Both the position numbers and the translations under genes were made by a program. A stretch of 64,000 nucleotides of DNA from Haliclona indistincta (Eukaryota > Porifera > Demospongiae > Haplosclerida > Chalinidae), in assembly GCA_964017065.1 (NCBI GenBank), contig OZ024783.1:3848932-3912931 (forward strand), given 5' to 3'. The notes below the pieces were generated by a model. That model was not told the DNA's origin, did no database searches, and saw nothing but the letters and a program-made list of their open reading frames with translations. The first letter of the stretch is position 1. Each line of letters begins with the position of its first letter. Below, one piece after another: positions 39,886 through 50,552 of this stretch.

Positions 39886-39959
39886 CTCATTTTGGTGCAG
39901 AGGATAAAGTCTTCGGCTTGCAACCCAGAGGACACTGGTTCGAATCCCAGATCAAACGA
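39886..39959 (+). tRNA. tRNA-like sequence, probably a pseudogene or SINE head
   Basis: A perfect B box (GGTTCGAATCC, 39938-39948) and an A-box match (TGGTGCAGAGG, 39893-39903) are correctly spaced, with a possible anticodon loop CTTGCAA (TGC, Ala). The acceptor and T stems pair poorly, so a functional tRNA is unlikely. It starts directly after the U6 terminator. Confidence 0.4.
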
Positions 39960-41185
39960 GAAGTGTTTCTGATAGGATATGCATAATTTTATTTTATCTT
40001 CTTTTTTACTCCTCGGATATTTTTTCTCATTCACTTTAGCTACGTTGTACTGATTGCTAACTGTAGATATAATTGTAGTGTCACGTGCATTAACTGTACA
40101 TGTACTGAGCAAGTGAGTTCAATGCTTTAAGACGGTGGTCTATTACGAAGAGTTCACATAGCTATCTGCTGTGGATAAATTTGGAAGAAGATAGCCCCCT
40201 AGCTAGAAAGTGGCTGATGAATACAGCAAGGATATCACAACAAATTTGAACCCTTAAGGTTCCCCCAATCCATAAATGTTTAACTGTACATGTATATAGT
40301 CTAAGTGAAATAATTATAACCCTTGGTTTCATGATAATTTTTGGACCCCAAATCTATGATAGATCTACTATCCTTGCAAAATCATGACAATAATAAAGTT
40401 TTCATCAAAAGATGCAGAAATACTCAAAAATTGTTAGAAATCAACTCTAAGTGTTCTAAACTTACAAATAGATGGTAAATTAACCACTCTTGCAACTCAC
40501 AGGCAGCATAATTTAATGTCTTGTACACTTTATCTAGGCTCAAGAATTCCAGAAGACAGCTGCTATGGGACTATCTGCTAGAGACATACAATCACAGTCA
40601 TGTCGGAAAAGCAAGCATCGTATTCATAAATTGATTGATAAATTGATTGGTTATAAATCATCATTGAATTAAGAACTGTGTTACGTATAAAGTTAGATTA
40701 TCTCTGGTGGTGCAAATCATCCCGCAATAATTGGAAAGTCTGGTAAAATACAATCTAGCTAAGCCGCCAATAATAGTGAAATGTCCTATATTCAGAGACA
40801 GACTATAAATATCTTTGGTGACATCTATTCTGCAATGTATCTTGTCTGCACTGTCATTGTACTGGTCTTGCATTTACAATTCCGGCTATAAATATTAAAT
40901 GTGTGCCTGATGATCTGTGTTCCAGTTGATTTTCTGAACTATTGCGATAGCGAGGGCTTATCGAACCCCAGTCGGATAAGCCCTTGATAATATTAGTCAA
41001 TAGAGTATTACAAACAATGGCAGAAATTGAGATTCTGTGGATCAACAATGTTCTCGCAATAAATAATTTAGTACTGCAATTTCATTGCAGTACATGTACA
41101 ACACTGAAAATTCTAAAATCACGTGACTGACTGACGGACTGACGAACTGCAAGAACACCTATAGTACACGTGCATTTTGTACCAC
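39960..41185. other. Intergenic, no gene seen
   Basis: AT-rich sequence. The only structure noticed is GGCTTATCGAACCCCAGTCGGATAAGCCC around 40955-40983, a short inverted repeat. No splice-consistent exon or RNA gene is recognised. Confidence 0.5.
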
Positions 41186-42250
41186 ATGGCTGAGAGACGC
41201 TACCTGACTGCTGACAGGCGTGAGAGGAGCCAGAGGGACTGGACGAGAAAGAGCGAACATGCCGATTCCAGGAGGCCTAGGCCGATGAGGAACAAGAATG
41301 GTGAGCCTTCTACTGCCGTTCTCGGAGGATTTGATTGTGAATTTGTCGATCCGATCCCCGAATCTCTACAATGTCCTGTGTGCCTCCTACCTTTCCGCGA
41401 TCCGCACATGTTGGACTGCTGTGGAGCCAAGTTCTGCAATGTGTGTATCGGAAAAGTCAAAGCGGACCGTAACCGGCCGTGCCCCGTTTGTAGACGTTCA
41501 ACGTTCAACGCAATGCTGGACAAAAGCAAGCAACGAAAAGTTCTCAGTCTGAAGGTCTATTGTACGAGGAGGAGCAAGGGATGTGATTGGGTGGGTGAGT
41601 TATGCTGTTTGGATGGTCATATGAGTGCTACATGTGACTGGGCTGAAGTACCATGCCGTTATTGTGGTCAGAATGTGTTTCGCTGTCGTCAGACTAGTCA
41701 CGAGCAAGACGAGTGCTCGCAGCGACTAGCGAAGAAGATGGATAGCCTTAAAGATGCTGTAGCATCAGAAATAGTTACCTCGAAATACGAACTAAAGAAA
41801 CAAGTGGATAAAACTATCAATGAGCTAAGGAGAGAAGTGAACAAAAAATTTAAAGAGCATGAAGGTGATATTTTGGAACTAGGACGTGAGATGGATTCTA
41901 AAGTGTATGTTATGGATCATGAGTTGAAAAGAAAAATGGATAAGCTGCCTCACAAAGCTGAATTGAAAGAACTGCGACTGGAAATGGATAAAGCTCGAGC
42001 TGAAATAAGGGATTTGCGAAAAGAAATAGATATACTCACGACAAGAATAGCAGTTGATGCATCAAGAAGACCAATCTATATAAAACCTAGTCATAATGAT
42101 CAACTTAGAAGAGATGTTAAACTGAATGCTCCTAGAGGGAAGTGCTGTACGTGTTCTCAGTGCTTCTGTAGGTGTTTCAAGACGTTCATATTGGTAGCAC
42201 TGTTTGTCATTGTTTTGGTTGCAGCAACTAACTTTATGATAAGTGCATAG
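41186..42250 (+). CDS. RING/TRAF-finger protein with C-terminal membrane anchor
   Basis: Single exon, 354 residues from ATG at 41186 (MAERRYL). After a basic, Arg-rich N-terminus of about 45 residues comes the RING-like domain (CPVCLLPFRDPHMLDCCGAK, CPVC), then a TRAF-type finger (YCTRRSKGCDWVGEL, PCRYCGQN) and a long coiled coil (about 175-285). A Cys-rich patch CCTCSQCFCRCF is followed by a hydrophobic stretch (TFILVALFVIVLVAATNFMI) at the very end. That layout fits a tail-anchored membrane protein with possible palmitoylation of the cysteines. The other family members here are soluble. A decayed copy of this C-terminus and 3' flank is at 44600-45110. Confidence 0.82.
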   Translation: MAERRYLTADRRERSQRDWTRKSEHADSRRPRPMRNKNGEPSTAVLGGFDCEFVDPIPESLQCPVCLLPFRDPHMLDCCGAKFCNVCIGKVKADRNRPCPVCRRSTFNAMLDKSKQRKVLSLKVYCTRRSKGCDWVGELCCLDGHMSATCDWAEVPCRYCGQNVFRCRQTSHEQDECSQRLAKKMDSLKDAVASEIVTSKYELKKQVDKTINELRREVNKKFKEHEGDILELGREMDSKVYVMDHELKRKMDKLPHKAELKELRLEMDKARAEIRDLRKEIDILTTRIAVDASRRPIYIKPSHNDQLRRDVKLNAPRGKCCTCSQCFCRCFKTFILVALFVIVLVAATNFMISA

Positions 42251-43010
42251 AGCTGTAGTGATATCATAATGTAGTCCTCCATATCACACTGTGCTGATTC
42301 ACTGTATACCTATTAATAACTATTGCTCTGGCTGCAGGTTTTATACTTTTCAGTATTTTATCATTTTGATCACAACGTTACTATACACATTTTGAGTGAA
42401 ACAAAAAATTAATGTCAAAAGTTAACCAAACCATCAAATTCAACTGGCATTCATTTTGATACTGTTTAGTTTTTACTATAGTCTCAAAATCGTGTCCGGT
42501 TGTTTTTCAATAATTATAGTTAAACTGCAAACCTACATGTAAGCCAAACTAACATGGACAAGAGTACGATTGCGAGAATAAATATTATCGTCCTGCTAGC
42601 TAAATATCTGGAGAAGCAATTGATTGAGACAAACCCCTAGAAGCTGTAAGAAATAGAAAAATTCAATAGAAACAGCTCACAGTCTGTATACTGAAAAATA
42701 TCAATGGTACGGTTTTCATCAATTTCATTGTGCAGTGCATCATTCAGTAGTCGTCTCTGTATAATCAAATTTGGTGATGAAAAACTAGGTATTGCCGAAA
42801 AGTTGATTGTAACAGCTGTCATAGTGTATTTATTTCAGTTGAGGTGAGTCTTCGGGTGATTATCGTTGTTCATACTACCTGTATTATCCGTCGCATCATT
42901 ACAAAACAATGCCATTGTCGCATGCGCAATGGCGAGGGATACATAAGCCCACCACAGCACACGTATTAATCATATTGACCCGCCGCAGTATCACTAGTGT
43001 ATAGAGCAAT
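42251..43010. other. Intergenic with conserved 5' leader of the 7TM genes
   Basis: The first 310 bp repeats at 44800-45110 as part of a block duplication. The last 25 bp (GCAGTATCACTAGTGTATAGA just before the ATG) are conserved upstream of 7TM copies 2 and 4 and probably belong to the promoter or 5' UTR. Confidence 0.55.
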
Positions 43011-44031
43011 ATGAATGAGAACTGCAGCCATCCAATGTCTACAAATGAAACATACACAATTCTTTGTTGTATGGGCTTCATTGGTCTGTCCTCGGTTATT
43101 GTGTGCTTCACTTCTGTAGTGCTAGTGTTCGTTTTTAAGTTATACGTATACTTCGTCCATCGCCTCGCTCTTTACCAGGTGTTGGCGGCTCTTTGCTATG
43201 GTCTCGTTCTCACGTTAGAACTACTGTTTCTTATCTTTCCTAAAGACGACGAAAAGAATCGCTGGCTGTGTGAAACAGTTGGTTTTCTTTTTCTTTACTT
43301 CTCATGGATGAAACTGCTCTTTACAGCCTGGCTGGTTATGAATCTGTTCTGCCAAGCTGTTCTCTACAAAGATCCTCAGAAAGATTACAAGTATTATGAA
43401 GTGCTGTGTGTGATCACATTGAGGTTTATTTCCTCTTCTGTTCACATGGATACCACTTGTAAATGAAGAATATGGTCCTGCTGGTGCTTGGTGCTGGATT
43501 CAGAACTGGGAGAATAATTGCATCGATAACTTATTAGTTACAGGCGTTACAGAGCAGTTTGCACTGTGGTATGGGCCAGCTATGTTTGTCTCTATAGTGG
43601 AATCCATTGCAATAATTGTGATTGTACTCAGCTTACTGTTTTGCTATCAGCCTAATAACGCGCCTACAGGTACATCAACACCCCTACTGGAATCATCAAA
43701 CAGTTCAGCACAGAAGCGGCGCAAGGCTCTCAATGAACTTCTTCCCCTTCTTGCCTATCCCATCCTATTTTTTTTGTTACTCATACCACCATTAATCAAC
43801 AGAATTATTGGAGCAGCTTATACAGGGCAGCAGCCGAACATCACAGCGATTCTGGTCAGTGGTATATTCATCCCCTTGCAACCATTCCTTGCTGGATTGA
43901 CCCTTCTCATTCATGTACTTGTGCTAAAGATATGCTTCAGACGTACTGGATATCTTCGGTTGAGCACATACTCCAATGCATGGGCTTTCGTTGGACCTGG
44001 CTTATCATCATCTAGTACCAGCCAATTGTGA
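43011..44031 (+). pseudogene. 7TM receptor, copy 1, broken by a frameshift
   Basis: Very close to copy 2 (45991-47088). The first frame runs to 43466 through four membrane helices, but near 43425 one base too many (ACATTGAGGTTTATTT against ACATTGATTTTATTT) shifts the frame, and the rest (EYGPAGAWCWI, LLPLLAYPILF and the later helices) continues in another frame to 44031. The C-terminal tail is also shorter than in copy 2. Either a pseudogene or a base error in the assembly; the rest of the coding sequence is well kept, so the break is recent. Confidence 0.75.
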
Positions 44032-44529
44032 ACAATTAGAAGCAGGCATTCATTTTTCTGGTGGTGATAAAGAATTGTCTACTAACTGAGTATCCACACT
44101 ATAAATGTTTATTTTTGTTCTAAATACGTACATGCAGTATAGCACTGAATGAATGCATGAGTAATTTACCAGACAACATTATAATAGTATCTATGTAGCT
44201 TGTATTGTACGTCATTATAACACATAATCATTGTTTTAAAATTTTTCCTATAGAACTAATTATGCTTGTGCACTATACACCACTCAAGATTCACTATAAT
44301 AATAGTTATTATAGTACAAACACTATGAAAATGGGCCGACTGATAACAGGTTTACAAGTTGTAGTTTGTACACAATTCTACTGCGGACAATGCATTATCA
44401 TTTGCACATGACTGATATTATCAAGTTATCAGTCAGAATACGTACATTCCTTTAATCTTGTATTACATGAATTTTATTTTAGGGTGTGGCTACCCCGAAC
44501 ATTTTTGTTTTAACATTTTTAACTTGACC

Positions 44530-45110
44530 GGCTGATTCAGTGGTGTGGTGGATGTACAGGCCCACCCTGGTATGCACCATATTGCAGAAGACTATGATAT
44601 CTCAGAGAAGTTAATTGATGCATCAAAAAGAGCAATCTGTATTAAATCTAGTCGTAATGATCAACTTAGAAGAGATGCTAAACTGAATGCATCTAGAGAG
44701 AAGCGCTGTAGTTGTCCTCAGTGGTTCTGCAGGTGTTTCAAGACGTTCATATTGGTAGCTAGCACTATTTGTCATAGTTTTGCTTGCAGCAACTAACTTT
44801 ATCATAATGTGGTCCTCCATATCACGCTGTGCTGATTCACATATTAATAACTATTGCCCTGGCTGCAGGTTTTATACTTATCAGTATTTTATCATTTTGA
44901 TCACAAAGTTACTATACACATTTTGAGTGAAACAATTCTATAAAAAATTAAAATCAACCAAACCATCAAATTCAACTAGCATTAATTTTGATACTGTTTA
45001 GTTTTTACTATAGTCTCAAAATCGTGTCCGGTTGTTTTTCAATACTTATAGTTAAACTGCAAACATACATGTAAATCAAACTACACGTAAAGACCACCGA
45101 CAAGTGTACG
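44530..45110 (+). pseudogene. Chimeric remnant: antisense Pro-rich exon piece plus RING-TM gene tail
   Basis: 44530-44612 (GGTGGATGTACAGGCCCACC, CACCATATTGCAGA) matches 56820-56900, an exon of a minus-strand RING gene, read here on the opposite strand. From about 44615 it changes to the C-terminus and 3' flank of the tail-anchored RING gene (DASKRAICIKSS, RNDQLRRDAKLN, WFCRCFKTFILVA), with a frameshift inside the membrane segment and no N-terminal part. The similarity to 42050-42560 continues to about 45110. Confidence 0.7.
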
Positions 45111-45164
45111 ATTCAGTATTGGCTACAAAACGCGCTTTACACCTGTTGTGACCATGTAAACGTC

Positions 45165-45740
45165 ATGAACGAGCTACTGAACGTAATGGTTGTAAGTAAG
45201 AATGCTAGAGCTGGCTTGTACGCTCGACTTTGTAACTTAGGTTAGCAGCGACAAGAGGATTAATTAATGGAGTCGCTCTAACAGTCCAAACCGGTTCAAA
45301 AACCATGTCAGTTTTTCAAGAATTACTCACTTCTGGTAGTGTTTGATGCCTATCTAAGAAGTAAGTGCACTACCCCAGATAAATACACATACGATGGTGC
45401 AGGTTTGGTAGTGATTCGTACACTCAGGACAGCGCTAGGCTTACCGAAAGAAGAAAGTCTGAAAGATGAACAATTCGCGTGGGCGGCGATTTCAGTTTAC
45501 CACTTTAGAAACGTCTGCCAGCTTTGCCAAAGGTATTTTCAAGCTCAGAACAATCGTCTGATCAATCCTAGATGTCTGGAATCTCGAGAAACGCTAAACC
45601 AGCGAAGATCTGCAACGCGTGCCTCTCTGAGAGTCGCCATCTTGATTTTCGTCGTCAAGCAAGCAGTGCCGGCGACTTTCATGGACGTCCTACAAGCGCA
45701 TACACTTCAGAGTCACTTAGAGATAGTTCAAATGCATTAG
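45165..45740 (+). CDS. Candidate two-exon gene of unknown function
   Basis: ATG at 45165 (MNELLNVMV) meets a strong donor GTAAGTAAG at 45192, and an acceptor at 45309-45311 opens a frame in the same phase (FFKNYSLLVVFDAYLRSK, DGAGLVVIRTLRTALGLPKE, VCQLCQRYFQAQ). After about 45580 this frame becomes less protein-like, while another frame reads AKPAKICNACLSES, so a frameshift or unseen intron may be present. Paired CxxC motifs suggest zinc binding. I do not recognise the family. It lies between the remnant above and 7TM copy 2. Confidence 0.35.
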
Positions 45741-45990
45741 AAATGTATAACAATAGAGATATATGCGAAAATTCATTTTCACACATGAGTATAGCCGCCA
45801 TCTTAATTCAAGGTCATCCCTACTTGTCATTGCCGATCGGCAATGATAATTATCTATGTTCATACCGTCATCATTACAAAACAATGGCGAGGGATACGAC
45901 CGAGTACATGTACACGTCATGATTTATCGCTGTGCAGTGCAATGCCAGATTACCAGCAGTGCAGACAGTATCACTAGTGTATAGAGCAGT

Positions 45991-47088
45991 ATGAACGAGA
46001 GCTGCAGCCATTCTATGTCTACAAATGAAACAGACACGATTCTTTGTTGTATGGGCTTCCTAGGACTGTCCTCGGTTATTGTGTGCTTAACTTCTGTAGT
46101 GCTAGTGTTCGTTTTTAAGCTGTACATATACTTCGTCCATCGCCTCGCTCTTTACCAGGTGTTGGCGGCTCTTTGCTATGGTCTCGCTATCACGTTAGAA
46201 CTACTGTTTCTTATCTTTCGTAAAGATGATGAAAAAAATCGCTGGCTGTGTGAAACAGTTGGTTTCTTTTTTCTTTACTTCTCATGGGTGAAGCTGCTCT
46301 TTACGGCCTGGCTGGTTATGAATCTGTTTTGCCAAGCTGTTCTCTACAAAAATCCTCAGAAAGATCACAAGTGTTATGAAGTGCTGTGTGTAATCACATT
46401 GATTTTATTTCCCCTTCTGTTCACATGGATACCACTTGTAAATGAAGAATATGGTCCTGCTGGTGCTTGGTGCTGGATTCAGAGCTGGAAGGATAATTGC
46501 ATCGATAACTTATCAATTGCTGGCATTACAGAGCAGTTTGTGCTGTGGCATGGGCCAGCTATGTTTGTTTCTATAGTGGAATCTATTGCAATAATTGTGA
46601 TTGCACTCCGCTTACTGTTCTGCTATCAGCCTAATGATGTGCCTACAGGCATAGTAAGACCCCAAACGGAATCATCAAGAAGTTCAGCACAGAAGCGGCG
46701 CAAGGCTCTCAATGAACTTCTTCCACTTCTTGCCTATCCCATCCTATTTTGTTTGTTACTTATACCACCATTAATCAACAGAATAATTGGAGTAGCTTAT
46801 ACTGGCCAGCAGCCGAACATCACAGCGATTCTGGTTAGTGGTATATTCATCCCCTTGCAACCATTCCTTGCTGGATTGACCCTTCTCATCCACGTACTTG
46901 TGTTAAAGGTATGCTTCAGACACACTGGATATGTACGGTTTAGCACATACTCTGATGCATGGCATTTCCGCATTCTTGGGGTTTTCACTGGGCCTGGCTC
47001 ATCATCAGATTCTATTACCAATTACGAAGAATATGAAGAATTAAGTCTGCATTTTTCTGCTGATGATAAAGAATTGTCCACTAACTGA
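45991..47088 (+). CDS. 7TM receptor, copy 2 (cAMP-receptor/GPR157-like)
   Basis: Intact single exon, 365 residues. Seven hydrophobic helices at about 18-45, 52-75, 88-113, 125-146, 182-207, 237-258 and 272-300. N-glycosylation sites lie in the short extracellular N-terminus (NESCS, NETD). The second extracellular loop has YGPAGAWCWI, a motif typical of cAMP-receptor-like and GPR157-like receptors, and its Cys can pair with that of RWLCETV before helix 3. The third intracellular loop is basic (AQKRRKALNELLP). It probably acts as a plasma-membrane G-protein-coupled receptor with unknown ligand. The conserved GTATAGAGCAGT leader precedes the ATG. Confidence 0.8.
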   Translation: MNESCSHSMSTNETDTILCCMGFLGLSSVIVCLTSVVLVFVFKLYIYFVHRLALYQVLAALCYGLAITLELLFLIFRKDDEKNRWLCETVGFFFLYFSWVKLLFTAWLVMNLFCQAVLYKNPQKDHKCYEVLCVITLILFPLLFTWIPLVNEEYGPAGAWCWIQSWKDNCIDNLSIAGITEQFVLWHGPAMFVSIVESIAIIVIALRLLFCYQPNDVPTGIVRPQTESSRSSAQKRRKALNELLPLLAYPILFCLLLIPPLINRIIGVAYTGQQPNITAILVSGIFIPLQPFLAGLTLLIHVLVLKVCFRHTGYVRFSTYSDAWHFRILGVFTGPGSSSDSITNYEEYEELSLHFSADDKELSTN

Positions 47089-47841
47089 TTGAGTATCACT
47101 CTAAATTGTTTTTGCAGTACAATCGAAATTCAAGCAAGCTATTCATAATGCAGCTGTTCTCTGACCTAGTATAGTAAAATGTGCATTCCTATGGCTAGCA
47201 AGCAACTAATCACCTTACTAAACATGGCAAACACTAATTATTTTGCTAAGCATGGTTAACTATATCTTATGCCTCATTAAAAAGAAATTTCTGGTTCTTA
47301 GGGGGGTGCTCAAGCACTGAAAGCACCCTTGTAAAATGCCCCTGAATTCATTACAAGCTACATAGATATTATAATAATTGTCTGGTAAATTATTTATGCA
47401 TTCATTCAGTACCATAATTTTTAGAACACAATAAGAATAATACTAATAATTTCGGTCGTGGTCAATAAATAATGGGTGTGGTTTATATGAATATATAATT
47501 AAGCACCCTCCTACTCCAAATCGCCACTGAATGATGTCACTATTAAAGAATTCCTATAGAACTAATTACGCTTGTGCACTATACACCACTCAAGATTCAC
47601 TATAATAATAGTTATTATAGTACATACATACGTTATGAAAATGGGCTGACTGATAACAGGTTTACAAGTTGTAGTTTGTACACGATTCTAATCATAGTTA
47701 CTGTGGACCATGCATTAGCATTTGGTCACATGACTGATAATTATAATCAAGTTATGGTTTGTACTGGTTCTTTTAATTTGCTCAAAAATTATTATTCTTG
47801 TTTTCTAACGTTTATGTGATGACTTTTGAATTTTACACTGG
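47089..47841. other. Intergenic with an insertion relative to the copy-1 flank
   Basis: 47550-47720 repeats the 3' flank of copy 1 (44240-44410: CTTGTGCACTATACACCACT, GTTTACAAGTTGTAGTTTGT). Between, 47290-47515 contains GGGGGGTGCTCAAGCACT and AGCACCCTCCTACTCC, which look like the ends of a small transposon. No gene seen. Confidence 0.5.
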
Positions 47842-48402
47842 GAGCTCAGGACCCACTGCATACAGACACACACAGCTCAGGACCCACTGCATACAGTCAC
47901 ATGCAGCTCAGGACCCACTGCATACAGTCACATGCAGCTCAGGACCCACTGCATACAGTCACATGCAGCTCAGGACCCACTGCATACAGTCACATGCAGC
48001 TCAGGACCCACTGCATACGGACACATACAGCTCAGGACCCACTGCATACAGACACATACAACTCAGGACCCACTGCATACAGGTCACATGCAGCTCAGGA
48101 CCCACTGCATACAGACACATACAGCTCAGGACCCACTGCATACAGACACATACAGCTCAGGACCCACTGCATACAGACACATACAGCTCAGGACCCACTG
48201 CATACAGACACATACAGCTCAGGACCCACTGCATTCAGACACATACAGCTCAGGACCCACTGCATACAGACACATACAGCTCAGGACCCACTGCATACAG
48301 ACACATACAGCTCAGGACCCACTGCATACAGACACATACAGCTCAGGACCCACTGCATAAAGACACATACAGCTCAGGACCCACTGCATACAGACACATT
48401 GC
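47842..48402. repeat. 31-bp minisatellite, 18 units
   Basis: Units of CAGCTCAGGACCCACTGCAT plus ACAGACACATA, period 31 bp, nearly identical; the early units have CACATG in place of CACATA. Because 31 is not a multiple of 3 and the unit has no stop in any forward frame, all three frames stay open for over 140 codons. That is a property of the repeat and not evidence of a protein. It lies upstream of the RING gene at 48707. Confidence 0.95.
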
Positions 48403-48706
48403 AGTGAAGACAGTCTGTACAACTATATAGCTAGTGAAGGTGACAAAAATAAATATTTCCTGCATGCATGTACTGCAGGCTGCATGGCTGGTAACAACAA
48501 TTGACATGTACATTTAGTCAGATTGAACACGGTTTACGCTCTAAGGTTGACGCTTTTAGATTGCAAGAAGTAGTGAAACCGCTGTAGAGGCGGGTCCCAT
48601 AGCTCGCTAGACTACGTTGTAGCAGGCTAGCGGTAGCATGCAGGAGTCCATAATCGACCGCGCCTACTAAGAGCCCCGCCCAATTATTGTATGTGCTAAT
48701 GTAAAC

Positions 48707-49703
48707 ATGGCGTTTCCTAAGCCTATCGGAGGATATGAGTGCGAGTATGTAGACCCGATCCCTGAATCTCTTATCTGTCCCGTGTGCCTCCTGCCGTTCT
48801 GTGATCCTCACCTGTTGGACTGCTGTGGAGCCAAGTACTGCGCCGAGTGTATCGGACGAGTCAAGGCATCCGTTCAACCAGTTTGCCCCGTCTGTAAACA
48901 TAGCGGGTTCAACACGATGCTGGACAAGAACGATCAGCGAAGGGTACTAATTCTTAGAGTTCGATGCTCAATGAAGAAGGAAGGATGCAAGTGGGAGGGT
49001 GAGCTACGCCGCTTGAACGATCACGAGAAAGATGATTGTGGATGGACTATAGCAAAGTGTCGATTTGGCTGTGGTGGGCGTATCCCTCGCCGTCGACTGG
49101 CAGAGCACGAACAAGATGAATGCCCACAGCGATCAGTGAATATTAATCTGATAAAAAAGATGGAGCAACGTCACATGGCTGAGTTAGAAGCTATAAAAAG
49201 AGAAATGGAGAAGAGGGACAAAGCTCATAAGGAAGAGATGAAGCGGTTAGAACAGCATATGAACAAGTGCTTGTCTGCACAGGAAACAAGAATCGACGTA
49301 AGGTTCTTTACACATGATCACTGTATTGCTTTAATACGACATTTGATTTGTTCTATAGAATGCAGTCAAGTGTGTCACTGACATAAAGGAGTGGTTTAAA
49401 AAAGAAATTAAAGAAATAAAGGTCACACAACATCATGAGGCTAGCACTGCTGCTAAGATGCCACAGCAAAAACAAGCAGATCAAGGGAAAAAAACCAAAC
49501 CATCACCTGAGCCTGCCGAGCAGGCTAGCTCGACCGAATCAACAGATAAAGCAACGCATTATACAACAACACGAACATCAGATACAGCTATTAAATTTTC
49601 AGCAATACCAGTATTGAATTTTTCATCAAAAAAGCCATTTGATTTTACACTTGGAGATAATCCACTGATAAAAGAAGCAGCTGCTAGCACAAACAACACT
49701 TAA
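48707..49703 (+). CDS. RING/TRAF-finger protein with low-complexity tail
   Basis: Two exons in phase, 48707-49297 and 49359-49703, about 311 residues. RING-like domain (CPVCLLPFCDPHLLDCCGAK, CPVCKHSGF), TRAF-type finger (RCSMKKEGCKWEGEL, CRFGCGGRIPRRRL), coiled coil (MEQRHMAELEAIKREMEKRD). The second exon starts NAVKCVTDIKEWFKKEIKE, like DTIRYAKGIKERFIEE of the gene at 54375-56629, and ends in a Ser/Thr/Pro-rich tail with FSAIPVLNFSSKKPFDFTLG. Probable E3-like scaffold. The intron position is shared with the minus-strand paralogues, whereas the copies at 36323 and 41186 are intronless. Confidence 0.8.
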
Positions 49704-50049
49704 ATGAATTATTGAAAACCACTGCAATGTGAAATTTCTCTCAATGTTAGTTAGCCCATAGATATTACAGATATTAGTATTATTATTGTAATATATATGG
49801 ATATTATAATAATTATTACAGATTATTGTTATTATTGTAATATCTATGGTTAGCCGTCAGTACAGTCTCATACTTTAGTAAAGATTTTTATCTTGGTATC
49901 ATGTAATTGTGTTCATCTATCATAGAGTATTTATAATATAACACATGCTTTTAATTCAGAGAGAGTGTCTCATCGTCCCCATTCTCTGAAGCCTACAATC
50001 TGGAAATATTCAAATTTGCAAGTGGGCTTCAGGTGGCGTGATACCAGAT

Positions 50050-50425
50050 TTAATGATATTCATGACTTTAGCGAGTAGCTTTCTTTTTGAATAGCCATGG
50101 GTAGTACAAGACGACTGAGCCCGCCCGGTGGAACTTGATCGGTTGGGGAGGTTTTTCTTAAGCGTACGAAGCTAAAACTGCTCCAGCACAGATGGTAGGA
50201 GAGCCTGCTGGAGCAGTTTTTCTTCGCCTAACTTAAGAAATAATTATCTCCCCAACCGACCGTTCTTGCCAGGGTCGCCACCGGGCGGGCTCGTCTTTCT
50301 GCTATGGGTACTTGAACCGCGCTGCGCGGCTGAAACTTGATATGTGTGGTCGAAGACTCACGCTGCAAGTTCGTCTGTACAAATACCCATGGCTAGAAAA
50401 TAAAGCTACTTGCTAAAGTCATGAA
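50050..50425. mobile_element. Fold-back element
   Basis: GCCCGCCCGGTGG at 50119 pairs with CCACCGGGCGGGC at 50278, GATCGGTTGGGGAG with CTCCCCAACCGACC, AACTGCTCCAGCA with TGCTGGAGCAGTTT, and the outer AGCCATGGGTA with TACCCATGGCTAG. The outer ends share ATGATATTCATGACTTTA with the element at 13820-14275. No coding sequence. Confidence 0.72.
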
Positions 50426-50552
50426 ATCAGTTCAGTTTTTTGTCGTAATAACAATAGAATAATTGAATTTTCTGCGCGCTTTGCGCGATCATTCGTTGAC
50501 CCCTTAAAATTTTCGGATTTGCCCCTGACTGTGCATTCAGTGGAGCCTGATC

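Noticed and set aside
39886..39959. Functional tRNA-Ala(TGC) or tRNA-Cys
   Set aside because: A and B boxes are good, but the acceptor and T stems do not pair well.
47798..48430. A 210-residue repetitive protein
   Set aside because: The 31-bp repeat lacks stops in all forward frames, so open frames are expected; no start context or non-repeat coding part.
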